This document shows positions 11,683 to 36,477 of a stretch of DNA of 64,000 bases, piece after piece (positions within the stretch are counted from its first letter, which is position 1; each line of letters begins with the position of its first letter). Below the pieces are notes generated by a model. It worked only from the letters and a program-made list of their open reading frames with translations, did not search any database and was not told the DNA's origin. The stretch spans positions 22,696,404-22,760,403 of the forward strand of contig NC_079224.1 in the NCBI RefSeq assembly GCF_029633865.1. The letters run 5' to 3'. A program made the position numbers and the translations under genes. The stretch comes from Lampris incognitus. Lineage: Eukaryota > Chordata > Actinopteri > Lampriformes > Lampridae.

Positions 11683-14378
11683 ATTTGATTTGGCAAAGAT
11701 TTTACGCCGGATGCCCTTCCTGACGCAACCCTCCCCATTTGTCCGGGCTTGGGACCGGCACTAAGGATGCACTGGCTTGTGCATCCTCAGCGGCTGGTTT
11801 CTCTTTCCAGATACGTGACAGTCATTAAACTTGGTCACCCCAAAGATGATACTAAGTGCTTCTTTCTTTATCTGAGAATAGTTGACTTCTGTTTTAGTGA
11901 GTGTCCTAGACACGTAGGCTATAGGTTTCTCACTGTTGTCTGGAAACTGATGTGAAATCACGGCACCTATGCCGTAAGGCGAAGCGTCACATGCCAAAAT
12001 TACAGTCAGTTTCGGATCATAATGTGTAAGCACTGGTGCGGCTACAAGCTGTGCTTTAGTATGCTCAAATGCCTCTTGACATTTTCTTGTCCAATCCCAC
12101 TCTTCATCTTTATGTAGGAGCTCAGTCGTAGGCTTAGTCTTGCTGGACAGGTTTGGTATAAATTTGCCATAGTAATTGAGCATGGCTAAGTACGACCTCA
12201 ATTCTGTCACATTTTCGGCACAGGAGCTTTGTCAATAGCCTCAGTTTTCTCTTTAATTGGTTGCACACCCTCGGCATCAATTAAATGCCCGAGGTAGGCC
12301 ACACTGTTCTGAAAGAAGGTGCATTTCTCTTTGTTAAGCCTAAGCCCATGTTCTTCCAGTCTCCGTAACACTTGTTTAAGATTGCTCAGATGTGCGGTGG
12401 TATCTGTTCCTGTTGTCAAAATATCGTCTAAGTAGCATACCACGCCATCAAGCCCTCGTAATACTTCATCCATAGTGCGCTGGAAAATAGCGGACGTACT
12501 AGCGACCCCATATGGCAAGCGGTTGCATACATAGAGACCTCTGTGTATTGATGGTGAGAAAAATCTTACTTTTCTCATCCATGTCGAGCTGAGTGCAGGC
12601 CTGCGTCAAGTCAAGTTTAGCGAATGTTTTCCACTTGCTAAAGTGGAGAATAAATCCTGCGGTTTTGGAAGTGGGTACTGATCTACATCAAGCCACTGAT
12701 TTACCGTCACCTTATAATCTCCGCAAATGCGCACTGATCCATCTTTTTTCGGAATGCACACTAGCGGTGCAGCCCATTCACTATGCTGCAGAGGAGAGAT
12801 CATTCCCTGTTGTTCCGAGTTTGATTAACTTTTTATCCACGGCTTCACGCAGTGCACAAGGCACTGGCCTCGCTTTGCAAAATTTTGGTATAGCATCCGG
12901 TGATACACGCAAGGATGCAGTGACGCCTTTTGCATGGTCTAGCTCTGCGCTGAAAACTGCTCTGTGCTCTGAGCACACTTGCTCCGCTGGGTCAGATGCG
13001 GCACTGCGATTCACTTTTGACCAATCTAAGTCGAGCACTCGAATCCCATCACGCCCCATCAGCGCCGGTGCTTTACCACGGGCCACTTGCAATGCAGCTG
13101 TAAATGCTCCTTCCCACATTGCACATTCACTAGGATTTTACCCAACAAAGCTAACGGTTGGTCTGTGTTTGTTCTCAATGTAACGTCACATGAATGCAAT
13201 TTCGACCCTTTCAGTTTCAATTTGTACAGGCTCTCTGACATAACTGACATTGCTGCCCCGGCATCTACCTCCATGTACATCCTAACACCATTGCATTTTA
13301 CCATCGCCTTGTAAGGTTTCATATACTCACACTCAGTCTTTACTGAATACAGTCTCATATCAGTTCGCTGTTCGGAATCAGTCCCTGAGTCCAGTTCGCA
13401 CGTTGCGTCTGCCTGGTCCACAAAGTTCACCTCCGGGCCGCCTTTGGTCCGAGGCGGGCGGGCAGACGAATGTCCAGCAGACCGCATCCCTTGGTCCCTA
13501 CCGGCGTCGGTGCGCTTGTTCCGACAGGCTCGCTCCAGATGTCCGTTCTTTCCACATCCGCGACACTGGAAGTCTTTGAAGCGGCAGCTCCCCGGTCCGC
13601 GTCCTTTCCCGAGGCACCCGTAGCAGTCCTGGTGGCTGTCGCTGACCTCCCTCTGGTTCCGCGCAGTCCTGGGCTCTCGGTGTCTCCGCACTCCGACGTG
13701 ATCCCCTCGCATATGCACAGATGACTCTCCCTTCTGCATGCTTTCTAATCCAGAATTCGTGCATTCGAAATTGTTCGTTAATTCCACCATCTTTTGCCAT
13801 GTTAACCCCTCGCCAATGGCGGCATTCAGTAACTTCCGACGCAGCTCTTTGTTAGATGTCCCACACACGAACTGATCTCGGAGCTGCTCCTCGAGGCTCG
13901 CGCCAAAATTGCATGTAGAAGCTAATCCTTTCAAACTAGCAATGTAATCAGCAAGTCTCTCCAGACTGATGTCGACGGCTTCTAAAAGCAAATCTTTCCG
14001 CCAAGACGTTCTTCTTTGGCGTGTAAAAATCCCGCAACGTCTGTAGCAAGGTTGCAAAAGCAACTTCACTGAACTTTTTCGTTGATATCAAGACTTTAGC
14101 AAGGCAAAATTCTTTGGTCCAACCACGGACAAAAATACGGCTCTTCTCCTATCTTGCTCAATTTGGTTAGCAGACAAGAATTACATAAACCTGTCTTTAT
14201 AATTGTCGAAGGTTTTTGCCGTTTCGTCGAACTGCAGTCCTAAATCTCTACTATACAGTGCCATCGCGTACGTTAGCTGCTAAGCTGCTAGCCTCGTTCA
14301 AAAAATTATCGGTCAAGACGGGAGCAACCCGTTGCACATAAAAATAAAGAGGAAAATCCCATCCTCGGCGCCAAAACT

Positions 14379-14589
14379 TGTCGTGTATCTACAGGATAAC
14401 TGAATTATGCAACGATCAAGGTGTATCTTGGTCTTCCTCTTTTATTAGCTAGACCGTAGTAACATTACAAAACGACTGCGTTAAGCAGGCACGAAAACAC
14501 ACGAGTGGCCCTCTTGCTTTGTGTTCTTCCAAGGGGTGCGCAACAGAGTGGCGCGCGTACATTTATACAACATACACAACCAATAGACA
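14379..14589 (-). repeat. Gypsy A 5' LTR
   Basis: In minus orientation it runs from TGTCTATTGG (14589) to TACACGACA (14379), TGTC...GACA ends. TATAAAT (about 14565) and AATAAAAG (about 14440) in that orientation fit U3 and R signals. The outer border is inferred from the terminal inverted repeat only; no partner LTR is in the window. Confidence 0.5.
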
Positions 14590-14649
14590 TCGAGGGTCAG
14601 AGGTCAAACATAAAATGCATATTACTGCAAATAAAAACATTTGCTTTCG

Positions 14650-14815
14650 TGTGTATCTCCATACACTACACCCAGTCTGCGCTGAACTTATCAAGAAAGC
14701 CATTCGTTTTCAGATTAACTTCCCTGCAATGCTATCTTTCAAGCTTAACGGCGTTAAGAAGTCTTTTACAAACCCGAAAGATGCCAAGGCATTTTTGGAG
14801 GGGAGCGTTTGATTT
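14650..14815 (+). mobile_element. L1-clade LINE ORF1 fragment
   Basis: A plus-strand frame contains IRFQINFPAMLSFKLNGVKK and FTNPKDAKAFLE. This matches the C-terminal domain of fish L1/Tx1-type ORF1 proteins (FxIxxPAxLxFxxNGxxKxFxxPxEAxxF). It is a short remnant, unlinked to the ORF2 piece at 15727. Confidence 0.6.
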
Positions 14816-15276
14816 GTACCATTCCACTGCTACACACCCTGACGCTGGGCGGTTGGTGAGCCAGTACCACTAACTTTATACATGCTTTGTCCCCTCTTCT
14901 AATTTCGTCTAGGTTGGCCAGTTCACTTTTCTTTTTCGTTGGTTATTCATTATCATACTTTTGTTTATGTAGTCTTTCAATTGTACAGGCTCTCTGTGAT
15001 AACTGACATCTCTCTAGGTGAAACGTCTTCACGGATATATAACCAAGTCCAGTTGCACTTGATTCAATTCCTATGGATAACTATGACCTGGATGAATGAG
15101 AACATTCACAGACATAATCTTTCAATTCATTCTTGCATCATAACTATGTTTTTAATTATGTCACACCATATTAGTTTCAAATCTATCCTACTTTGTTGTA
15201 ATCTTTGCATATAATTCCTGTTTAGATCTATTTTTTTCTTAGTTTTGTTTTTGAAGTAAAACATTATTATTAATGT
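14816..15276. other. Non-coding spacer, no gene recognised
   Basis: AT-rich. No coding frame or element border identified. The stretch about 14980-15115 has the look of a dispersed fish repeat (mixed TAACTGACATC and CTGGATGAATGAGAA motifs) but I cannot assign it. Confidence 0.4.
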
Positions 15277-15653
15277 TGTAACGATCGCGGATGAATAGGC
15301 TCGGTAGCCCTTGGCTAACGGAGCAGATCCTTTAGTCGACTGGTTAACGTTGTCGCCCGCGGTGCGAGAGATACGGGTTCGTGTCCCGGCTGTGGCAACT
15401 GTTCCCGTGCTGCCCCCCTGAATTCGCTGCATTGGTGGCAGAAATGGAATGCGCGCAGACGCGCTTCCCGAAGGAGGGGGGCAGTGTAACATGCATGGAT
15501 AATAATAAATCAATCATATATAGCGCTTTTCTAATACTCAAAGTCGCTTTGAGTATTAGAAAGTAGACACGTTAGCCCTTGGTTAACGGTGTGGGAGCCA
15601 TGGGTTCGCATCTCGGGTGCGGCGTCCCGAGCTGCCCCCCTGAATTTGTTACA
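15277..15653 (+). mobile_element. TRIM-like miniature LTR element with tRNA-like LTR, interrupted
   Basis: A 155-bp 5' LTR (15277-15431, TGTAAC...GCTGCA) is followed at once by TTGGTGGCAGAAATGGA (15432-15448). This resembles a primer-binding site for tRNA-Leu (TGGTGTCAGAAGTGGGAT). A purine tract GAAGGAGGGGGGCAG (15470-15484) then leads into a second TGTAAC. The internal region is only 53 bp and has no coding capacity. The second LTR resumes at 15563-15653 (ends GTTACA) after a foreign piece at 15491-15562. Inside the 5' LTR, TAGTCGACTGGTTAACG and GGGTTCGTGTCCCGG are spaced like Pol III A and B boxes of a tRNA gene. It is a broken fossil; the class is inferred from structure. Confidence 0.6.
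15528..15562. repeat. Perfect 16-bp inverted repeat with 3-nt loop
   Basis: Arms TTTCTAATACTCAAAG (15528-15543) and CTTTGAGTATTAGAAA (15547-15562) around TCG. It lies in the segment that interrupts the TRIM-like LTR. Confidence 0.9.
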
Positions 15654-15668
15654 ATATTATCACAATAG

Positions 15669-15726
15669 TGTAACGTACACGAATAAGTAGACACGTTAGC
15701 CCTTGGCTAACGGGTCGGACCCTTTT
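15669..15726 (+). repeat. Third TRIM-like LTR fragment
   Basis: Begins TGTAACGTACACGAATAAG and shares the block GTTAGCCCTTGGCTAACG with 15301-15320 and 28898-28911. It starts 15 bp after the GTTACA end of the previous LTR and stops where the L1 begins. Confidence 0.6.
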
Positions 15727-17624
15727 AAGATTGTGGAAAATAAGTTTACTTACCTTGGTATTGCAGTTACAAGAAAACACAAGTGTCTTTTTAAAGAAAA
15801 TTTCCTTACCCTGTTAAAACATGTGAAACAGTACCTAACGCAGTTGTCACCCCTATCTACATCCCTGGTGGGCTGAATTAACCCAATCAAAATGAATATT
15901 CTCCCTAAATTTTTATATCTTTTTCAGTCTATACCAACTTTCATCCCTAAATCTTTTTTGACTCATTAGATTCAGTTATATCATCCTATATATGGAAGGG
16001 TAAGCACCCTCGGCTAAACAAAGTCCATCTTCAAAAATCAAAAAGAGATGGCACTGCCCAATTTCCGCTTCTATTACTGGGCGGCTAATATACGCCGCCT
16101 TGCGTTTTGGTCGCACTTTCATAACCGAGCTGACTGTCCATCATGGGTGACAATGGAGTTGAACTTTGCCAAAAACGTTTCCATGCCAGCGCTGCTTGGG
16201 TCCTCACTCCCTCTTCCCCCAAATAAATTAATTGATAATCCGGTCACCAGACACACCGTGAGAGTATGGGCTCAGTTCAGAAAATATTTTGGTTTCCATG
16301 TTTTTCATCTCTCTAGTCCTATTTCATTCAACCACCCCTTTCAACCCTCCTTACTTGATTCTACATTTCAGGACTGGCACAGAAGGGGTATTGAGCATTT
16401 CAAAGATCTTTTTATAAACAACATCTTTATGGCATTTGAACATCTCTCTGGAAAGTTCAATTTACCAAATAAGGATTTTTTCAGATATCTGCAAAATAGA
16501 AACTTTGTCCGCTCTCAGATACCAAATTTCCCCAAGGCACCTGATACAACCACCACTGATGCATGCCTTAGTCTACACCCGTCACGCAGAGGTTTAATAT
16601 CCGCAATATATGACAAGCTCGCAGGTATAAGACATGATGCCCCTCTTGACAAGATTAAAACTGCCTGCGAGCAGGGCTTGAACCTTTTACAGTCGGATGA
16701 TATATGGAATTCGATCTTAAGGCTGGTTAATTCAACATCCTTCTGTGCCTGTCATTGTCTGTTACAATTTAAGGTGGTGCATAGAGCCCATGTGTCCAAC
16801 GTCAAACAATCCCATATGTACCTGGATGTGAGTCCCATCTGTGACAAATGTAGGGGGGATGAGGCTTCCCTTATCCACATGTTCTGGGTGTGACCTAGCC
16901 TTGAAAAATACTGGGAAGATGTCTTCCAAACCTTATCCCTAGCCCTCAATTTTAAACTAGAACCTAACCCTCTGGTCGTCCTGTTTGGCACCACTGGCAA
17001 GGATGACGTACACCTGACTCCATCCAAACGCCGCATATTGTCCTTCACTTCTCTATTGGCCAGGCGTGCAATATTGCTGAGATGGAAGGATGCTGCCCCG
17101 CCTACCCACGCTCAGTGGCTGAACGATATTATGTCCTGTTTAAACCTCGAAAAGATCCGCTACTCAGTCTGTAACTCCAAGGACGAGTTCCAGAAGGAGT
17201 GGGGACCTTTCCTGGAATACTTTAAGAATCTCCTGCCAAACTAAAGAATTATTGCCCCATTCTCTTCTGGTTTTTGTTTTTGTTGATTTATGTCAGTAAT
17301 ATAACCTGTGAAGGTCTACCAGTTTCTAAATCCCCCATCTTCTATTTACTGACTTACCTGTTTTTCTTTCTTTTCTAAATCTTAAACCCCACTTTCAGCA
17401 CTTTCCTGTTTCACTCCAGGGACGAGATATAACCTCTCACATAGCGCATCCCAGCTTGTAAATGGGGCTAGTGGGGTGGGGATGGGGGGTGATTGTGGAT
17501 AACCTTGTCATGTTCCTATATCATTTTTATATCATGTAAATCTAACATATCATGCACTTGTTTTAAAATCTTTGTATGTATTGCTTGTTGTTTAAAATCC
17601 AATAAAAATGTCTGAGAAAAAAAA
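15727..17624 (+). mobile_element. L1-clade LINE, 5'-truncated (ORF2 C-terminal part and 3' UTR)
   Basis: Starts inside ORF2 (KFTYLGIAVTRK, the L1 post-RT region). It continues through an open stretch 16048-16890 and, after one stop (near 16891), in the same frame to 17244, ending EFQKEWGPFLEYFKNLL. Two short frame changes and a stop occur before 16048. It has a 3' UTR with AATAAA at about 17600 and a short A tail. Typical fish L1 (Tx1/Swimmer-like). Dead by truncation. Confidence 0.8.
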
Positions 17625-17625
17625 A

Positions 17626-19312
17626 CTGAGGAAGGAGAAAAGGACTTGTACCGATTTGCTAAACAGAGGGACCGAGCTGGGAAGGATGTGCAGCAAGTTA
17701 GGGTGATCAAGGATAGAGATGGAATTTTGCTGACATGCGAGGAGTCTGTTGAGAAGGTGGAAGGAGTACTTTGAGGGGCTGATGAATGAAGAAAATGAGA
17801 GAGAGAGAACGTTGGTTGATGTGAGGATAGTGAATCAGGAAGTGCGATGGATTAGCAAGGAGCAAGTTAGGGCAGCTATGAAGAGGATGAAGAGTGAAAA
17901 GGTGGTTGGTACAGATGACATACCTGTGGAGGCATGGATGTGTTTGGGAGAGATGGCAGTGGGGTTTTTAACTATAGATTGTTTAACACAATCTTGAAAA
18001 GGGAGAAGATGCCTGAGGAGTGGAGAAAAGGGAAGCATGCTGTTAACGATTTTCAAGAATAAGGGTGATGTGCAGAACTGTAGCAGCTACAGAGGTATAA
18101 AGTTGATCAGCCACAGCATGAAGATATGGGAAAGAGTGGCGGAAGCTATGTTAAGAGGAGAGGTGATGATTAGTGAGCAGCAGTGTGGTTTCATGCCACA
18201 AAAGAGCACTACTTATGCGATGTCTGCTTTGAGAATGTTGATGGAGAAGTATAGAGAAGGCCAGAAGGAGTTACATTGTGTCTTTGAGAAAGCGTATGAC
18301 AGGGTGACGAGAGAGGTGTGGAATTGTATGAGGGAGTCGGAAGTGGCAGAGAAGTATGTAGGAGTGGTGCAGGATATGTATGAGGGCAGTGTGACAATGG
18401 TGAGGTGTGCAGTAGGAATGACAGATGGGTTCAAGGTGGAGGTGGGATTACATCAAGGATCGGCTCTGAGCCCTTTCTTGTTTGAAATGGTGATGGACAG
18501 GTTAACGGACAAGATCAGGCAGGAGTCTCTGTGGACTATGATGTTCAGGGATGATATTGTGATCTGTAGCGAAAGTAGGGAATGGGTTAAGGAGAGCCTG
18601 GATAGGTGGAGATATGCACTCGAGAGAATAGAAATGAAAGTCAGTAGGAGCAATATAGAATACATATGCATGAACGAGAGGGAGGACAGCAAAATGGTGA
18701 GGATGCAAGGAGTGGAGGTGGTGAAGGTAGATGAGTTCAAATTCTTGGGGTCAACTGTTCAAAGTAACAGGGAGTGTAGAAGAGAGGTGAAGAAGAGAGT
18801 GCAGGCACAGTGGAGTTGGTGGAGAAGAGTATCAGGAGTGATGTGCAACAGAAGGGTACCAGCAAGAGTTAAAGGGAAGGTTTATAAGATGGTGGTAAGA
18901 CCAACTATGGTGTATGGTTTGGAGATGGTGGCACTGATGAAAAGACAGGAGGCGGAGGTGGCAGAGTTGAAGATGCTAATTTTCGGTGGGAGTGACAAAG
19001 AAGGACAGGATTAGGAACGAGTATATTAGAGGGACAGCTCAGGTTGTACAGTTTGGAGACAAAGCAAAAGAGGCAGAATTGAGATGGCTTGGACATGTGC
19101 GGAGGAGGGATGCTGGGTATATTGGGAGAAGGATGCTGAATATGGAGCTGCCAGGCAAGAGGAAAAGAGGAAGACCAAAGAGGAGGTTTATGGATGTGGC
19201 GAAGGAAGACATGCAGGTGGCTTTTATGACAGAGGAAGATGCAGAGGACAGGAAGAGATGGAAATGGATGATCTGCTGTGGTGACCTCTAACGGGAGCAG
19301 CTGAAAGTAGTA
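17626..19312 (+). mobile_element. RTE-clade LINE, 5'-truncated, decayed
   Basis: About 80-85% like the RTE at 8662-11801 by eye, on the opposite strand. It begins within the linker before the polymerase (GEKDLYRLAKQRD equivalent) and runs to the shared 3' end (GACCTCTAACGGGAGCAGC, then a TAG-rich tail). The longest frame is 18037-19014. The catalytic FADD box reads FRDD (MMFRDDIVICSES), so the polymerase is dead even apart from its frameshifts. It abuts the A tail of the preceding L1. Confidence 0.85.
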
Positions 19313-20031
19313 GAAATTGCTTCTTAACACACCTGACCATAAATTACAACAATTCAGCTGGATTCATTGTATTATTTCTAAAATTGATATTAATGTCATG
19401 ACCTGCCAAAACCTGTGTTTGATAACGCGTGAACAAATTCTGAGCCCCTCAAAGCAAGCTTTGTGTACACTGGCCTTTACACACAAATGTAGAAATTGTA
19501 TTCAGCCTTTCAAACATTGAGCTTTTGCACAAATGTTCATGAAAAATATTTAGACATACACTTATTCAGAATTAATGGTGTGGGTTTTTCTTTTGCTTTG
19601 ATTTATGTGAAAACAAATGTCCTTTCTGATACTTTCTATCGGTCACTTTCGAGGAGAGCTTTACCAGGAAAAATTACATGCTGCATGACATTTTACATCT
19701 TCAATGTAGCAGCCAAATACAGAAGGCAGATAACAAGTTTGTAGAAATGAAGTTCTTGTGGCTAACATGCAAATATGACAGAACAAGCTTGTTGAAGACC
19801 TTTCCCAACAGATACACCATCAATAGCCAAAACCTAGCTTCAACCATGACATATTTGTTTGGCAATAAAGAAGATGTTGACGTAATAGCACTTGCAAATT
19901 TCCTTTCAGTTGGACTGCTGGGATGAGGATTGCTCAAACATCACTGCAACTACCAGGGTGTTCATAGGTGTCCGTTTAAAAAAAACAACAACACTGAGTT
20001 TGTTTGACTAAAAGCTTGAGGCCACAGGATT
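19313..20031 (-). other. Probable 3' UTR and flank of zbtb41
   Basis: No recognised protein; only short frames. The part next to 20031 should be the zbtb41 3' UTR. I did not find a convincing minus-strand polyadenylation signal. Confidence 0.4.
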
Positions 20032-34230
<14,199 letters not shown>

Positions 34231-34234
<4 letters not shown>

Positions 34235-34251
34235 TGCTGATGAACTATCAT
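34231..34251 (-). promoter_or_regulatory. Short upstream ORF overlapping the zbtb41 start codon
   Basis: In the leader segment after the 5' UTR acceptor (exon starts at 34260), an ATG at 34251 opens a six-codon frame whose TGA overlaps the main ATG as ATGA. This geometry suits termination-reinitiation or start-site repression. Whether it is translated is inference. Confidence 0.5.
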
Positions 34252-34260
34252 GAACTTGAT

Positions 34261-36034
34261 CTGAAGAACAGAAGAATATTACCCATATTTAGCACATCTG
34301 TGATAGGATTTTGATGATTGAGTAGAATTTACTCAGATATTGCTATTATCCAAGGGCATGAGTAAACACAACAAAAAATAGAAAATAAAAATCAAGCATC
34401 GGAAGTTGCCTGGCCAGATTATGTCAATGAAATATGATCACTTGTCAGACATTTGCCGAATTTATGGTTATAAGATTTAGACTCCGGTCACAAATTCGCT
34501 CCCCACCTCGAGGACCCCCATGTTATGGGTCTGCACGCCCCCCAAGAGGAAAATGTTGACAAACGACCATAATTGCAACCCACGACTTTAACGTATAAGT
34601 TAATTACCTTTATCTTACCAAATGAATACGGGCAACGTTATCGATGTAATCCACTGCCATATACGTTCAGCTATTCAAGGGAAAATATTTATATTTCCTG
34701 AATATCTAGAGAAGCCCCACCTTCTTCTTACGGCCGGGCGCTGCTGAGAGACGTTTACACAGCTTTCACGTTGACTGATTCTGCTTTTTCTTCTTTTATT
34801 TTCCAAAAGCAAATGTGTGAAACCTTATATAGCGCGGTGTTGTACACATGTAAGCACTAAAAAAAGTTTAAGAATAAAGGAACAATGTGTTTTTAAATTG
34901 AAGACATTTTGGTTACGATAGAGCTTTAAATAAAAGGACAAGAATGTGCTGAACTTAATAACAGTGCGCCCTGTTGGATGATGAGGATGATGGGTAATGT
35001 AGTCTAAGAAGCTTTGTGGCGCGCGCAGTTTGTACCCGATTACTTTCCGAACCAGCCAATACACAAGCTGATTTTATTAATAAGTTACATCCTCTCTTAC
35101 ATGTTATATTAATGACAGAGTGTTAAGCTGGAAAAATCAGAGTGTGAAGTTTTTGGTTGGAATGAAAATTGGCGTATGCTTGACCCTCGGTGACACGTGA
35201 GTGCACGCCACTGGTTTAAAGGGTAAAGTTGTTTTAGACAAGTGTTTTTGCAACTCATCCGCTGTATTAAAGGTAATGGAACACAGATTTCTTCAATGTA
35301 ATCTAAACAAGTAGTTAGCCATCAGGAAGAAGTGGCTTATCATCTGCATGCAAGAGCTTTTTCAGTTAGATTGCTATACAACACTTTTACTCAATTACAA
35401 GTAAGTGCGCAATGTATACGTGCATATTCAGTTCATGATCATATATTTCATTGGTTAGAGAGCTAGTAAGGCCCAAGGTTATTTTTTATCTTTTTTTTAT
35501 TTTTGAGTTGGGGTTGAACTCCTGTTTACAACAGAAACGAGGCTTCCTGTGGCCAGAATACAATTTTGGTAAGACCCCTTTAGAAATATCCTTGGAAGTG
35601 CATTAAGGGAGCAGGTTTTATGAACTGTGATAAGCTGTTACAAAGTATAATGCTGTTAGAAACCTTTTAGAAATCATTATTCCTGATTGCGTCTTCCTAA
35701 GCAAACAGATAAGTGAAATTGTCTGCGTCATCTGACGTTTTAGTGACAGAAACGTGCATTCAGCTGTGCAGTGTGATTACCTTAGGATGGCATTGTTGTA
35801 AACCTATTCCTTGCCAGTCACATTATTATGTATCAGTAATAACTGGTGTCTGTAGTTATACACTGCCTTGGAATAATTTAATCCATTGTTTCCTTGTCTT
35901 GTGATATGTGAAAGAAATTGCAGTACTTGGTCTATTGAACTGCATAGACATGTCTGCTCAGCTGGACTGATTATTTAGCCTTAGACCAAAAGGCGTGATT
36001 ATGGTCTGGTGGATTTGTTATGTGACATGTGACC
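34261..36034. promoter_or_regulatory. zbtb41 5' region and divergent intergenic space
   Basis: Holds the 5' UTR intron of zbtb41 (minus acceptor TTCTGTTCTTCAG before 34260) and presumably its first, non-coding exon. Near 34983-35002, GATGATGGGTAATGTAGTCT resembles, in reverse, the ZNF143/THAP11 promoter element (ACTACAATTCCCAGCATGC). I see no coding sequence here, and in particular no EGF-type exons for crb1. Confidence 0.5.
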
Positions 36035-36155
36035 TGTGATGGCCTGTCGGCCTGTCCAGGATGTCGCCTCGCCTACTGCCCAATGACTGCTGGGATAGGC
36101 TCCAGCATCCCCGCAACCCTGTGAGCAGGATAAGCGGTTTGGATAATGGATGGAT
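36035..36155 (-). repeat. Head fragment of the dispersed repeat seen at 30330
   Basis: Reverse orientation: GGGATAGGCTCCAGCATCC, then GATAAGCGGTTTGGATAATG. Confidence 0.7.
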
Positions 36156-36477
36156 ACTTCCTAAATTAGAACAACTGGCCACGGTTTCCTTCTTACACAG
36201 ATTGGGCTTTGGTCCAATCCAACTACTCTTGCCAAATACGACGTAACTAAGGACAGGTAATAATGATCATCTCCCCTAGCAGATAAGAATGGCTCACTTG
36301 TGTTTGTGTGTTTTGTTAATTTTGGGTAAACTGATTGAGATCGCACTTAGTTGAAAACACAAAAAGCACATAAAACCTTGTAATAAATCAAAGATCATTT
36401 TTGAATTTGTGTGTATGCACATATGCAGAGTTGAAACATTGAGAATGAGGAGGAGAAATGTGCTTGCTGTCACTTAA

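Larger units (their letters stand above)
8662..11801 (-). mobile_element. RTE-clade LINE, nearly full length
   Basis: It is flanked by a 16-bp target duplication TCTTTCCAGATACGTG (8646-8661 and 11802-11817). The minus-strand 5' end starts at 11801; the 3' end is a (TAGTAG)n-type tail next to CTGTGGCGACCCCTAACGGG near 8690. It encodes an apurinic-type endonuclease and a reverse transcriptase. The length (3.14 kb), long clean target duplication and nearly open frame indicate a young insertion. Related copies lie at 17626-19312, 24000-24288 and 24546-25411. Confidence 0.9.
4666..11820 (+). mobile_element. Gypsy B: chromovirus-type Ty3/gypsy retrotransposon with an RTE LINE in its 3' LTR
   Basis: The 5' LTR is 4666-5222 and the 3' LTR starts at 8247 and ends at 11820, interrupted by the LINE at 8662-11801. 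A 5-bp target duplication, GTCAT, lies at 4661-4665 and 11821-11825. Parts in order: gag from about 5239; CCHC knuckle near 6175-6225 (CLYCGQPGHFLASCP); protease around 6365 (DSGADESF); integrase zinc finger and core about 6950-7600; a C-terminal chromodomain about 8040-8180 ([17 protein letters not shown]). I did not recognise a reverse transcriptase. The chromodomain points to the vertebrate Sushi-ichi-like chromovirus lineage. It is broken, with several breaks. The two LTRs differ mainly in minisatellite length, so it is probably young. Confidence 0.85.
3980..14589 (-). mobile_element. Gypsy A: Ty3/gypsy LTR retrotransposon fossil, split by a nested insertion
   Basis: Parts on the minus strand from right to left: 5' LTR (14379-14589), a primer-binding-like site just inside it (TGGCGCCGAGGATGG), gag with two CCHC-type knuckles (about 13400-14069), aspartic protease (about 13090-13290), reverse transcriptase with YLDD (about 12207-13120), RNase H (11826-12210 continuing at 4229-4660) and the zinc-binding start of integrase (3980-4204). 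The RNase H region is split by gypsy B at 4666-11820, flanked by GTCAT on both sides. The integrase end and 3' LTR are not in the window because the hAT junction lies there. It looks like a mag-type or K02A2.6-type element. It is broken, with several breaks, and is older than the elements inside it. Confidence 0.8.

Noticed and set aside
15310-15400. A functional tRNA gene
   Set aside because: A- and B-box-like motifs are present, but the acceptor and anticodon stems do not pair well and the unit is embedded in a repeated LTR.
15491-15562. Perfect hairpin as a microRNA precursor or terminator
   Set aside because: The stem is only 16 bp with a 3-nt loop, too short for a microRNA precursor, and it lies inside inserted repeat sequence.
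19496-19937. Overlapping frames on both strands as a host exon
   Set aside because: No recognisable domain or suitable splice sites; probably zbtb41 3' UTR or flank.
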